Part shown: one piece after another, positions 36,432-45,130 of the stretch
Numbering within the stretch: position 1 is the first letter of the stretch
How the letters are laid out: each line of letters opens with the position of its first letter
DNA from: Polycyclovorans sp002706265
Lineage (GTDB): Bacteria; Pseudomonadota; Gammaproteobacteria; Nevskiales; Nevskiaceae
Direction: 5' to 3'
Assembly: GCA_963973915.1 (NCBI GenBank)
Contig: CAXBBM010000001.1
Location: forward strand, 281,689-345,688
Length of the DNA stretch: 64,000 nt
Made by a program: the position numbers and the translations under genes
Notes under the pieces: model-generated
The model's database searches: none
The model's input: only the letters and a program-made list of their open reading frames with translations
What the model was told of the DNA's origin: nothing

Positions 36432-38999
36432 CTATCCCCCCGGTTCAACCACCACGCGCCCCTGCAGCCGTCGCTCGCGCAGCACCAGCAGGCTGGGCAG
36501 CATCACCATGCAGGCGAGGAAGGTGAAGACAATGCTCAACCCGGTAACGATGCCGAAGCGCTGCAACGGCGGCGAGATGGCCAGCGCCAGCACGCCGAAG
36601 CCACAGCCAGTGGTCAGCGCGCAACCCAGCAGCGCGCCGCCCGTGCCCGACAGGGTAGCCGTGAGCGCCGCGCCCAGATCGACATGCCGATCACGTTCGC
36701 TGAGGAAGCGCTCGCCCAGGTGCAGGCTGTAGTCCACGCCAAGTCCAATCGCCAGACTGGTGATCACCACGGTTTCGCTGTTGAACGGCAGGCCTAGCGC
36801 CGCCATCGCGCCCAGCAGCCACGCCAGCGCGGTGACCACCGGCAAGAGCATCAGCAGACCCAACCCCGGCGCCCGCCGACGCCAGCCATAGACCGCCATC
36901 AACAGCACCAGAATCACCCCGAGGGTGATGGCAAAGCCGCTGATGAGGGTTTCGAACAAGGCCGTCTGCACCACTGCGGTAATCACCGGCAACCCGGTGG
37001 CGATGGCGGTGACTGGGGCGTTGTCTTCAATGCGGTGGGCGATGCCGCGCACGTCGGCGGCGATGGCCTGCGCCGAGGCATTCAACAGCAGGGCAATACT
37101 GAGGCGAGCGGACGCGTACTCGCCCGATTCATTGCGGTAGATCACGGTGGCCGCACGGTCCGGCACCCGCTCGAACAACAGGTCGTAGATCGCCGCCACT
37201 TCCCGGTCGGGAAAGCCGTCACCATCGTCGTCGCGCTCGGCAATGGCGGCAGCGAAGACGGCATCGCCGTTGGCCACCATACGCATCAAAAAGGCCGGAC
37301 TCTCGCGGACCAAAGTCCCGAAACCCGTGGCGCGTTGCGCCACCGCTTCCACGGCGGGCAGAAAGGCCGGATCGGTCAACTCGCCGTGGATCAGAATCTG
37401 CGCCTCGACCATGCGCCCGTGCAGCCTGAAGTTGTTGCTCAGGTAGTCGATGTTGTCCTTCACGTCGTAATCCCCCGGCGCCAGGGACTTGGGCAGCCAC
37501 TGCATCCAGCCCGGCGGCGGGTCAGGCAAGAAGTCGGCCCTGTTGAACTCGGTATTGATGCCCGCGCCGCCATACAGTCCGGCGCCTGCCAGCAGCAACG
37601 ACACCGCAATCACAGCGCCCGGCGCACGCCGCGACAGGGCGGCGGTGGCGACCAGCACACGATTGAGCCCGCCGATACGCAGCCCCAACGCCAGCTTGCG
37701 GCGTTCCCGGCCGCGCCGATGGAAGTACCGTTCCACCTCCAACTTCATGGCCGGGAGCAAGGTGGTGAACACCACCAGCGTGATCACGATGCCCGCGCCG
37801 CTGAGGACGCCGAAGTCGCGAATCGAGCGCAGCGGGCTGAACACGTTCGACAAGAACCCGATCGCCGTGGTCAACGCTGCGGTGACCAGGATCAGCAGCA
37901 CCGCCCCCAGGGCGACCTGCATGGCGCCGTCGGGGTTGCGCCGATCACCGGGAGCCTGTTCGGTGTCGGGCACACCCTCCCGCGCTTCGCGAAAGCGCAT
38001 CACCACGTGCAGGGCGTAGTCGATGCCCAGCGCAATCAGCATGAACGGGACGGCAATCAGAATCGACGTGGCCGGAATGGCACACCAGCCCTGCACGCCC
38101 TTGAGGCAGACGATGACCACGGTGATCGCCACCAGGCTCATCACGATGTCGGCCACGTCGCGAAACACGGCGGTCAGCACCACGATCAGCAACAGCAGCG
38201 CCACCGGCGTAATGAGCTTGAAACTGTCGCCCACCGCACGCGTCGACGCCCCTCGGGTGATGCCCTCACCGTGGACAAACGCGTCGTCGAACGCGGCGCG
38301 CGCGCGCACATCAATCGCGCGCTGGGCGGCGTGAATGGCCTCCAGTGAGATCGCCATGCCATGCGGGTTCTTCTGGAATATCCGGGTGACACGCGCCTCG
38401 GCCGTCAGATCGCCCGGTTCATAGCTGCGTGGCAGGAACTGCCCTGGATTGCTGTCAGGGATGACCGTGGCGGGGTCCACAACCAGCTTGACCAGCGCGT
38501 TGATCTGCGCCTCAGTGCGCGCTTCGAAGGCAGCGATCTGCGCAGCCAGCGGCGGCGCCTTTAGCGGCATACGGCGGGTGATGGGCAGCGCCGCATCGGC
38601 GGGTCGCTGGTCCTCGGCAACGGCCACCCTGGCCACCAGATTCTCGATGCCCATCACATCGGTTCCGCCGTGCAGGGTCGCGACGAGGGCGGGCTGATTC
38701 AGCAGGTCGCGCTGCAAGTAAAGGCTGGTAAGCAACGAGTCCCGCGTCAACACATTGCCGCCACGCTCACGTACGACGATCTTTGCTTCGACCAGATCCT
38801 TGGCGGCGTAGGTCGCGGCGATTTCGTCGAGCGCCGCCTGCTCGTTCGACGCCATTTCCGCCTCGCCGATGTCGGCCTTGACGTGGGTACCCAGCACATT
38901 CCCTGCCCCGACAATCACCGTCAGCACGACCATCACCAACAGCACCGCGCGGCTGTGGTCGGTCAGGAACTGCGCGTAGCGATGCGGGAGGTCACGCAT
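36432..38999 (-). CDS. RND/MMPL-family exporter
   Basis: About 855 residues with two repeats of one helix, a periplasmic domain and a five-helix bundle containing sterol-sensing-like segments (for example LIAVPFMLIALGIDYALHVVM and VITSLAIGLGVDYSLHLGE, both with the GxDY motif expected of the proton relay in MMPL proteins). It resembles single-component lipid or hopanoid exporters more than tripartite AcrB pumps. Start ATG 38999; 39032 is possible but overlaps the previous gene. It is the last gene of the five-gene operon that begins at 44636 behind a sigma-54 promoter and an ANTAR-type leader. Confidence 0.85.
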   Translation of the reverse strand: MRDLPHRYAQFLTDHSRAVLLVMVVLTVIVGAGNVLGTHVKADIGEAEMASNEQAALDEIAATYAAKDLVEAKIVVRERGGNVLTRDSLLTSLYLQRDLLNQPALVATLHGGTDVMGIENLVARVAVAEDQRPADAALPITRRMPLKAPPLAAQIAAFEARTEAQINALVKLVVDPATVIPDSNPGQFLPRSYEPGDLTAEARVTRIFQKNPHGMAISLEAIHAAQRAIDVRARAAFDDAFVHGEGITRGASTRAVGDSFKLITPVALLLLIVVLTAVFRDVADIVMSLVAITVVIVCLKGVQGWCAIPATSILIAVPFMLIALGIDYALHVVMRFREAREGVPDTEQAPGDRRNPDGAMQVALGAVLLILVTAALTTAIGFLSNVFSPLRSIRDFGVLSGAGIVITLVVFTTLLPAMKLEVERYFHRRGRERRKLALGLRIGGLNRVLVATAALSRRAPGAVIAVSLLLAGAGLYGGAGINTEFNRADFLPDPPPGWMQWLPKSLAPGDYDVKDNIDYLSNNFRLHGRMVEAQILIHGELTDPAFLPAVEAVAQRATGFGTLVRESPAFLMRMVANGDAVFAAAIAERDDDGDGFPDREVAAIYDLLFERVPDRAATVIYRNESGEYASARLSIALLLNASAQAIAADVRGIAHRIEDNAPVTAIATGLPVITAVVQTALFETLISGFAITLGVILVLLMAVYGWRRRAPGLGLLMLLPVVTALAWLLGAMAALGLPFNSETVVITSLAIGLGVDYSLHLGERFLSERDRHVDLGAALTATLSGTGGALLGCALTTGCGFGVLALAISPPLQRFGIVTGLSIVFTFLACMVMLPSLLVLRERRLQGRVVVEPGG

Positions 39000-39009
39000 G
39001 AGAAGACAC

Positions 39010-39318
39010 TTAGCGTCTCCCGACCTGAGCATGGCGGAAGGCGTTGATGCTGTCGTGCAACATCGCGCGTGATTCAGCGGCTTCGGCCGAGCCGAGTTTC
39101 GGACTCAGTTGCAGCAACTGAGGTGGCCGGTCGATGTCGCTGGCGGCCTCCTCTTTCCAGGGCATCAGATACAGCCCCAGCGCCTGCTCGTGGTCACCGT
39201 AAATCGTCGTGCCGACGGTCTCGGCCGGCGCACTTGCCGCCGGATCAGTGGCGGGCTCGATGGCGACGACGCCCCGACACACGCAGAACATGATCAGGCC
39301 CCCTGCGACCTGCTTCAT
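39010..39318 (-). CDS. Small exported protein of unknown function
   Basis: 102 residues. A hydrophobic start (about 1-20, KQVAGGLIMFCVCRGVVA) suggests export, followed by an Ala/Pro linker and a helical C-terminus (SRAMLHDSINAFRHAQ). I recognise no family. It is coupled to its neighbours by a 4-bp overlap upstream and a 10-bp gap to the RND gene, so it is probably a real accessory subunit of this operon. Confidence 0.6.
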   Translation of the reverse strand: MKQVAGGLIMFCVCRGVVAIEPATDPAASAPAETVGTTIYGDHEQALGLYLMPWKEEAASDIDRPPQLLQLSPKLGSAEAAESRAMLHDSINAFRHAQVGRR

Positions 39319-39980
39319 GGCACCGCCCCGGCAATCGGCAGCGCGGTGGCAATGCCCTGCGCTTCCAACTCTTTAATCCACACCAACACGATCAAATCCT
39401 CGCTCTGGGTCAGCGTCAGGTACTGCCGGTACTGCTCGATCGCTGCTTGCGGGCGCTGCAGGTAAATGTCGTAGAGCACGCCCAGGTTGCGATAGGCCGG
39501 CGCGTACCCGGCATCCAGCGCGATGGCTTTTTGATAGGCGGCTTCTGCCCGCCCATAGGCCCCCTGCTCACGGTGCAGAACACCCAGCCAGTTGAACGCC
39601 ACGGCGTTGCGGGGGTTCGCCTCTACCGCACGCGTAAAGTCGCGCAGTGCCTGCGCCGCGTCGCGCCCCTGCGCATTGAGAATGCCCAGATTGGTGAGCG
39701 GGCCCGAGAGTTCCGGATAGGCCTCCGACAGCGCCTGAAAAATTAGCCGGGCCTCGTCATCGCGCCGCTCGCGCAGTGCCGTCAGCCCTTGTTCGAACTG
39801 CGCATCCGCGTCGCGCACCTGTGCCCGGCTCAGAGCTGCTTGCCCTTGCACTCGGGGGGCCACCGGTCGGTCCGACACGCCCCCGGAGGTGGTGCAGGCC
39901 GCCTGGGTCAAGGCCATCAGGCAAACAAGGCTTGCGGTGACGGCGCGCACGTTTCGAAGTGGGTTATTGCAAGCTTGCAT
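39315..39980 (-). CDS. TPR lipoprotein (small)
   Basis: 221 residues from ATG 39980, preceded by GGGAGG on the coding strand. The signal ends at a lipobox, LTQAACTTSG. The mature part holds at least three tetratricopeptide repeats, for example EARLIFQALSEAYPE, NPRNAVAFNWLGVLHREQG and APAYRNLGVLYDIYLQRP. Likely a periplasmic scaffold. It overlaps the large TPR gene by 17 bp. Confidence 0.83.
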   Translation of the reverse strand: MQACNNPLRNVRAVTASLVCLMALTQAACTTSGGVSDRPVAPRVQGQAALSRAQVRDADAQFEQGLTALRERRDDEARLIFQALSEAYPELSGPLTNLGILNAQGRDAAQALRDFTRAVEANPRNAVAFNWLGVLHREQGAYGRAEAAYQKAIALDAGYAPAYRNLGVLYDIYLQRPQAAIEQYRQYLTLTQSEDLIVLVWIKELEAQGIATALPIAGAVP

Positions 39981-42831
39981 AGTGGTCCTCCCGTTGTTCA
40001 CGTTTGCCGTACCGCGCCGGCATCATCTCGCTCAGTACTTGCGCACTGCCCTTGATCCACTGGTCCCAGTGACCGTGCGCCAGCAGTGCCAGATTGCGTT
40101 CATGCAGTCCCAGGGCCCGCTCTTCCATGGGGTAAGCCTGCCCTTCGACGTGCAGGACGTATTCCTGTAGCGCGGCGCCGTCGAGGTCCGGCGGATGCTC
40201 CGATTCCAACAGCGCGATCGACAGATCGAGATACACCGAGGCCATTTCGTAAGTCGCCTCGGGGACGATGTCGGCGTAACCTGAGGCAATGGCCGCAGAG
40301 AGATGGTCGACGGCTTCGGACACCGCCGCCGTTCGTTGCTGCAACGTGGTGTTGATGGGAGTTTTCAGGCCAATTTGTTTGGCCCGCGCGGCGCTGTCGC
40401 GGCCCAACATCAGGTGCGCCTGGGCGGCCAGGAATGCGGACAGGTCGGTACGCTCGCGGCCGGCCAATTGGTCGGCAGCAAGGATCTCGCGCATCCATCG
40501 CAGCGATTCGGCATGATCACCCTCCCGCTCCCGCGACATTCGCGCGAGCTGTTGGCGTGCCGCTTGAGCCCGGTCCAGCGACGCGTCCGGACGTTGCAGG
40601 TAACGCACATAGGCAGGCTTGGCGGCGCGGTAATGACCGGCTTGACGGTGCAAGTCAGCAGCCTGCCACGCCGCTTCTTCGCGAATCCCTGCTGCCTCGC
40701 TGGCGCGGGCGGCGACCCGCTCGAACGCACCCGCCGCCAAGCCCTTCTGATCGGCCTTCACGTACACAAGCGTCAGCCACTTGTCGGCATCCGCCACCTG
40801 AGCGTGATCCGGATGGCGCTGACGGAACGCCTCGAACGCGGCCGCCGCCGCCGCCCAGTCCTCGGCCTTGACGCGCATCACGGCGGTCTCGAAGGCTGCG
40901 GCGGGGCGTCGTTGCGAGGTCGGGGTGACCTCTATGATGCGGGCGAAGGCCTCGGCTGCATCCGCCCAGCGGGCGTCGTCGCGGGCCTGTTCGCCCTGCC
41001 GGTAGATGGCCACTGCCAACTGCTCGGTGACGGCCTCAAAGCGGGCATCAGACGGGTCCATTCCGCCACGCAAGGCGAGATAGCTCGCCTCCGCCGCCGG
41101 GAAATCGGCCAAGGCAAGCTGGCTGTCGGCCACCACGGCCGTCGCATCGTGGCGCAGTGGCGATGCAAGGTCGGGCAACGCCCGAACCGCTTCGGCGAGT
41201 TCCAGCGCCTCTTGATACTGGGCCAGGTCGAAGGACGTTTCAGCCGCGACGAGCATTACTCGGGCGCGCTCCGGGTGTGTCGTGTAAGTCTCGGCGAGCA
41301 TCAGACTGGCGGTGATCACCTGCCGCTGCGCCTCGGTCTTGTGGCCGTCGGGGAGCGCATCGACCTGGCGCTGATAGGCCTGGACGCTGGCAAGCGCCGC
41401 CTCTTCAGACCGCGCATGGCGGTCGTGCTCGTAGGCGAGCCGGTGATATTGCGCGGCGGCATCGGAGAAGCGCGTGCCCTCGTACAGGGCATCGGCCAGG
41501 CGCATCCGCACGTCAACGGCGTCTTGCGCTTCGGGCATGAGATCCAGTGCCTGCTGATAGCGTAACGCCGCGTGCTGGAAGGCCGCGGTGCGCGCCGGGC
41601 TGAGCGCGTCGGTCTGCTGCGCCACCGCGTGGTGATTTTGTGCCACGGTCAGCACCTGGGCACGAAAGTCCGCCATAAAATTTGGTGATGGCGCGCGGTC
41701 GGACCAGTAAGCCGCCGCAGGGGCGTAGCGCTGTATATAGGTTTCACGCGCGGCAACTTCCAGCTCGGCGAAGCCCCCGTCAGCGTAGGTTGCGATCACC
41801 CGCGCCTGAAACGCGGGCGCTTCGGGATGGCGGGGATACCGCTCCGCAAAGGCCGCGTAGATTGTGGCGGCATCGGTGAACCGCTGGCGCTCCCGCATCA
41901 GCGCGCCCAGCGCGGCGTAATACACCGGCGCATGCGCGGTGATGGCAGCGTCGCCCTCCCAACGCTGCGCCGCGTCCGGAATGCCGCCCCAATTGAGAAA
42001 CGCCAGGCTCGCACCGCGCAGCGCGTCGCGGGTCAGTTCACGTTGACGCGGCGGCACCTGCGCCAGTGCGGCCTCGTGATCACCCGTCGTGATGCCGACC
42101 GGCAGGTTGCGTTCCAGCAGGGTGACGAAAGCCGCCGCCGACGCGGAATACTGGCGGTCCTGCAAGTGCGCCCAGCCGACACGGTACTGGGCGACATCTT
42201 TGAGTTCATCGCCGACCGGCAAGGCCTGTGCGGCGGCCGCATAGGCAGCGGCCGCTTCAGCATAGCGCCGCTGGCCATAGAACAGCTCACCGGCCCGAAA
42301 CGCCGCATCGGTGTACAGCACCGAGGCCGGATACTCAGTGATCAAGGTACTCAGCGACTGCGCGGCCTCGGCCGTACGCCCCAGCAGATGTAGCGCCCGC
42401 GCGCGCTGGTAGTGCGCCAAGTCGTTCGCCGGGGCCTGCGGTTGCTCGATGAACAGCTGCTCATAGAGCGCCAGCGCCTCATGCAGCAACGACAGATCGG
42501 CGCTCTGGCCGCTATCGACCAGTCTGATGCGTAAGTAGGCGGCACGGCGCATCGCCTCGGCACGAAGTGACGGCTCCCGCGCGTAGCTCAACAGCGCTTC
42601 GTAGTGGCCGATGGCGGCGTGGGGATCGGCGCTGACCGGCGATGACGCGGTGGGCGTGATGAGAGATGACTTCTCGGCCAATAGCCAGCCGACGCCGTCA
42701 TCCGAGGATGTGTTCACGGCAATGGCGTCCACTGTGCGCGGTGCGGTGTCGCCGCGGATCAGGCGGGACTGGCACCCGACCAGCAGCAACAGGACGACCA
42801 GCGGTAGCGTGCGGGCGTGGTGCGCGTTCAT
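39964..42831 (-). CDS. Large TPR lipoprotein
   Basis: 955 residues. N-terminal lipobox LLLLVGCQSR gives a lipid anchor. The rest is an almost continuous array of helical tetratricopeptide-like repeats, with recurring patterns such as FRAGELFYGQRRYAEAAAAYAAAAQ and RYQQALDLMPEAQDAVDVRMRLADALYEG. The size and design resemble periplasmic TPR scaffolds of motility or export machines, but I cannot name an orthologue. ATGA overlap with the gene upstream shows translational coupling. Confidence 0.82.
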   Translation of the reverse strand: MNAHHARTLPLVVLLLLVGCQSRLIRGDTAPRTVDAIAVNTSSDDGVGWLLAEKSSLITPTASSPVSADPHAAIGHYEALLSYAREPSLRAEAMRRAAYLRIRLVDSGQSADLSLLHEALALYEQLFIEQPQAPANDLAHYQRARALHLLGRTAEAAQSLSTLITEYPASVLYTDAAFRAGELFYGQRRYAEAAAAYAAAAQALPVGDELKDVAQYRVGWAHLQDRQYSASAAAFVTLLERNLPVGITTGDHEAALAQVPPRQRELTRDALRGASLAFLNWGGIPDAAQRWEGDAAITAHAPVYYAALGALMRERQRFTDAATIYAAFAERYPRHPEAPAFQARVIATYADGGFAELEVAARETYIQRYAPAAAYWSDRAPSPNFMADFRAQVLTVAQNHHAVAQQTDALSPARTAAFQHAALRYQQALDLMPEAQDAVDVRMRLADALYEGTRFSDAAAQYHRLAYEHDRHARSEEAALASVQAYQRQVDALPDGHKTEAQRQVITASLMLAETYTTHPERARVMLVAAETSFDLAQYQEALELAEAVRALPDLASPLRHDATAVVADSQLALADFPAAEASYLALRGGMDPSDARFEAVTEQLAVAIYRQGEQARDDARWADAAEAFARIIEVTPTSQRRPAAAFETAVMRVKAEDWAAAAAAFEAFRQRHPDHAQVADADKWLTLVYVKADQKGLAAGAFERVAARASEAAGIREEAAWQAADLHRQAGHYRAAKPAYVRYLQRPDASLDRAQAARQQLARMSREREGDHAESLRWMREILAADQLAGRERTDLSAFLAAQAHLMLGRDSAARAKQIGLKTPINTTLQQRTAAVSEAVDHLSAAIASGYADIVPEATYEMASVYLDLSIALLESEHPPDLDGAALQEYVLHVEGQAYPMEERALGLHERNLALLAHGHWDQWIKGSAQVLSEMMPARYGKREQREDHYASLQ

Positions 42832-44636
42832 GGGATGGCCATCAATGGATCAGCCCCGGCATCAGGCTGGTCGTAGAGCCGTGCCAGCGCCAGGTGTGCT
42901 TCGGCCAGGTAGGTGTCGGTGAGTGCCAGCAACTGCTGCAAGTCCTGCACCGCAAGCACTTCGATCTGCTCCCGGTCCACCCACAGACGCGTCTCGACAC
43001 GCTGCTGCAGCGCGTTGATTTCGGTCTCTAATCCAAGCTGCTGGCGGGCGAGCTGATCCAGGCGCAAGGCCATGGCCCGTAATATTTGATAGTCGGCCAG
43101 ACGTTGACGAAACGCGTCACGCTCCAGCAAATGCTCGACATAGAACAGCGGGTTGGGCTGCTTTGCATCGTTCATCCACCAGCGCGCATCACGACGCTCG
43201 ATGAGCCACCACGACCACGCGTCGGGCGCCGCAGCTTCCGGCGTTTCCATCGCCGCAAAGAACGCTCCCTGCTCGACGTGGCGAATGGCATCCCCCAGGT
43301 GTCCGCGCGCGGCCAGCATCTGCTCGAGTGCACGCTGATAACGCTGTACCGCCTGCTGGTGTGCACCGAGGTGGTCAAAGGCATAGGCAGTGGCCAGCAT
43401 CCCTTCCTGCACCACCGGATCACTGGGGTCACGGCCAATCAATTCTTGCCAGACGTTCAGGGCGCGCTGGAGGTTCTCTCGTCGCGCGCCCGATGCCACC
43501 GCACCGGCGTAGCGAAACGGCGATAAGCGACGCAGTTCGGCGGCCTCATCAGTGGAGGCGGGACGTAGCGTATTGACAGCCTGCAAGCGGGCGTGGGGGG
43601 CCAAACGGGCCGTCTCGCCGACAATGGCGGAACTGTCATGCCGTTTGTTCGACAACAGATGCGACCATCCCAGCCCCAGTAATGCGCGACTGGCGTACGG
43701 CCCGGGGCTATGGACCCGCCTGAAGTGCTCACCCGCCTGCTCACCGCGACCCTCTGACAGGGCCTGCTCGGCCAGGGCCAGATTGGCGCGGTCACGCATG
43801 ACACGACGGGTCGGCGATGCGTCGTCATCGTCGGCGACGGCCATGAGTGCAGCCCACGCCTCGTCGCGCCGCCCGGCCGCCAGCCATTGCCCCGCCTGCG
43901 TGAAACGGGCGGCGACGGTGCCGGGGGCATCGCTCCTTGCCGAGGGAGATGCGGGCGCGATGCCCAGTGCCTGCCTGGCACGCAGCAGCAGTGCACTGGC
44001 CTCGCCGTCCGATTCGCTTTGCGCTTCCAAACCGATCAGCGCGATTGCCGCCTGGTATGGATGCCCCGTGTTGAGCAGCCGCTCGGCATCGCGAACGCGC
44101 AGGGTGCGCTCAGAAGACGGCGCTTCAGGTGGTGCCAGCGTGTGGCGGTTACGAAGCCCTTCTTCAGTTAACGCCACTTCAAGGAAATGAACGGCGGCAA
44201 CGTCCGCCGAAAACGGCAAGCGCAACCGCGCGATGCGCGCACCGCTGACCAGCCGGCTGGCCATCAGCTCAATCTTCAGCGTCGGGTTGTCCGACCCCGC
44301 GGCAGGCAGCTCAAGGCGGTAGACGCCGCCCGCGCGCAACGCTTCGGACGTGTGATGGTTCAGATCGACCGTGTGGGGCAGCGCATCACCCCAGCGAGCA
44401 CTCAGACTGTGCAGGCGCAGGTCGTTCGCGGCGGCATTCAGGTAGACCGAGAAGGTGCCTGTTTCGCGCCCCGCGTCCGGCTGCCGACTCACCGCCGACT
44501 CCAGTGCCAGTACCGACGACACCAGATCGCCCCAGGGCGTCACATGGGAATCGGCCGGCGCGGCCCGCGTCGGCATGCAGACCCCGAGACACAGGACCCC
44601 GATCACGCCCTTCCATTGTTGCCACCGAACGTCCAT
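42828..44636 (-). CDS. Exported helical repeat protein, first gene of RND/TPR operon
   Basis: About 602 residues from ATG 44636. Signal sequence MDVRWQQWKGVIGVLCLGVC ends near PTRAAPADS. A beta-rich region (about 40-190) is followed by TPR-like helices (TGHPYQAAIALIGLEAQ, ALLGLGWSHLL, LGAHQQAVQRYQRAL). The start is only 24 bases after the leader terminator, so its expression should depend on read-through of that terminator. An ORF running upstream through the leader is rejected because it would have to be translated across the hairpins. Function unknown. Confidence 0.78.
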   Translation of the reverse strand: MDVRWQQWKGVIGVLCLGVCMPTRAAPADSHVTPWGDLVSSVLALESAVSRQPDAGRETGTFSVYLNAAANDLRLHSLSARWGDALPHTVDLNHHTSEALRAGGVYRLELPAAGSDNPTLKIELMASRLVSGARIARLRLPFSADVAAVHFLEVALTEEGLRNRHTLAPPEAPSSERTLRVRDAERLLNTGHPYQAAIALIGLEAQSESDGEASALLLRARQALGIAPASPSARSDAPGTVAARFTQAGQWLAAGRRDEAWAALMAVADDDDASPTRRVMRDRANLALAEQALSEGRGEQAGEHFRRVHSPGPYASRALLGLGWSHLLSNKRHDSSAIVGETARLAPHARLQAVNTLRPASTDEAAELRRLSPFRYAGAVASGARRENLQRALNVWQELIGRDPSDPVVQEGMLATAYAFDHLGAHQQAVQRYQRALEQMLAARGHLGDAIRHVEQGAFFAAMETPEAAAPDAWSWWLIERRDARWWMNDAKQPNPLFYVEHLLERDAFRQRLADYQILRAMALRLDQLARQQLGLETEINALQQRVETRLWVDREQIEVLAVQDLQQLLALTDTYLAEAHLALARLYDQPDAGADPLMAIP

Positions 44637-44659
44637 TGCTGGCCTGACCTTGCCTATAC

Positions 44660-44741
44660 AAAAAATCCACCAGGTCCATTCCCGATAAAGGAAGAACACT
44701 GGTGGACGTCGTTGTCCGCATCGCGCCTGCGTTGGCTTGCG
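44660..44741 (-). promoter_or_regulatory. ANTAR-type leader RNA with attenuator (unit A)
   Basis: Read on the minus strand: hairpin P1 at 44722-44741 (CGC-AA-GCC, loop AACGCA, GGC-GCG); hairpin P2 at 44704-44717 (GGAC, loop AACGAC, GTCC); then a terminator at 44660-44706 with stem TCCACCAG/CTGGTGGA and six T. Both loops have six bases with A first and G fourth, the known ANTAR recognition pattern. The 3' arm of P2 is the start of the terminator stem, so P2 and the terminator cannot form together. Confidence 0.82.
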
Positions 44742-44783
44742 ACCCGCGCTCGATTGAGCGACGAGCTGACACAAGAGGCGTGT

Positions 44784-44801
44784 GAGCAAAGCGCGTGCCA
44801 G
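44784..44801 (-). promoter_or_regulatory. Sigma-54 promoter A
   Basis: Minus-strand TGGCACGCGCTTTGCTC: the -24 GG and -12 GC are separated by exactly ten bases, matching the TGGCAC-N5-TTGC consensus. Predicted transcript start near 44774, about 33 bases before P1 of leader A. Confidence 0.85.
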
Positions 44802-44875
44802 CCGCGCCCGCCACGTTACGGCGATATCTGGGCCCCTGCCAATGGCGCACAGGACTCACCAACAGGGCGCATCGG

Positions 44876-44891
44876 GCGCTTTGTTGGTGCA
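44876..44891. promoter_or_regulatory. NtrC-like site between divergent sigma-54 promoters
   Basis: GCGCTTTGTTGGTGCA resembles the NtrC consensus GCAC-N6-GGTGCA with one mismatch in the left half. It lies about 105-110 bp from both predicted starts (44774 on the minus strand and 44990 on the plus strand), a typical enhancer distance, so one activator site could serve both. Confidence 0.5.
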
Positions 44892-44963
44892 ACCTGCCCG
44901 AGAACGCCCCTTAGATGAGCATCACAAAGACTGCGGGATCCGCCCGAAGCGGCTACGTAGCCG

Positions 44964-44979
44964 TGGCATAAATCTTGCG
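44964..44979 (+). promoter_or_regulatory. Sigma-54 promoter B
   Basis: TGGCATAAATCTTGCG has the -24 GG and -12 GC with ten bases between. Predicted start near 44990, upstream of leader B and the OmpA-family gene. Confidence 0.8.
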
Positions 44980-45019
44980 GAAAGGCATCACGCGAGCGTC
45001 CTGACCGGCGCCGCACCCA

Positions 45020-45103
45020 GAGCGCCAATGTTGGCCTCGCCCCAGGACACCGTCGTCCACCTCCAGCGCCTGAGCGGATCGGGCGGGAGTTGGATTTTTT
45101 TTT
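45020..45103 (+). promoter_or_regulatory. ANTAR-type leader RNA with attenuator (unit B)
   Basis: P1 at 45020-45038 (GAG-c-GCC, loop AATGTT, GGC-CTC); P2 at 45045-45058 (GGAC, loop ACCGTC, GTCC); terminator at 45056-45103 with stem TCCACCTCC/GGAGTTGGA (one mismatch) followed by nine T. Both hexaloops have A1 and G4. P2 shares TCC with the terminator stem. Confidence 0.8.
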
Positions 45104-45130
45104 GCCCCGCCCTCACGAGAACGCCGCGCT

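Noticed and set aside
44660..45103. Terminators A and B as ordinary ends of upstream genes
   Set aside because: The genes on the two sides are divergent, so no transcript ends here; each terminator comes after a sigma-54 promoter and before a first gene.
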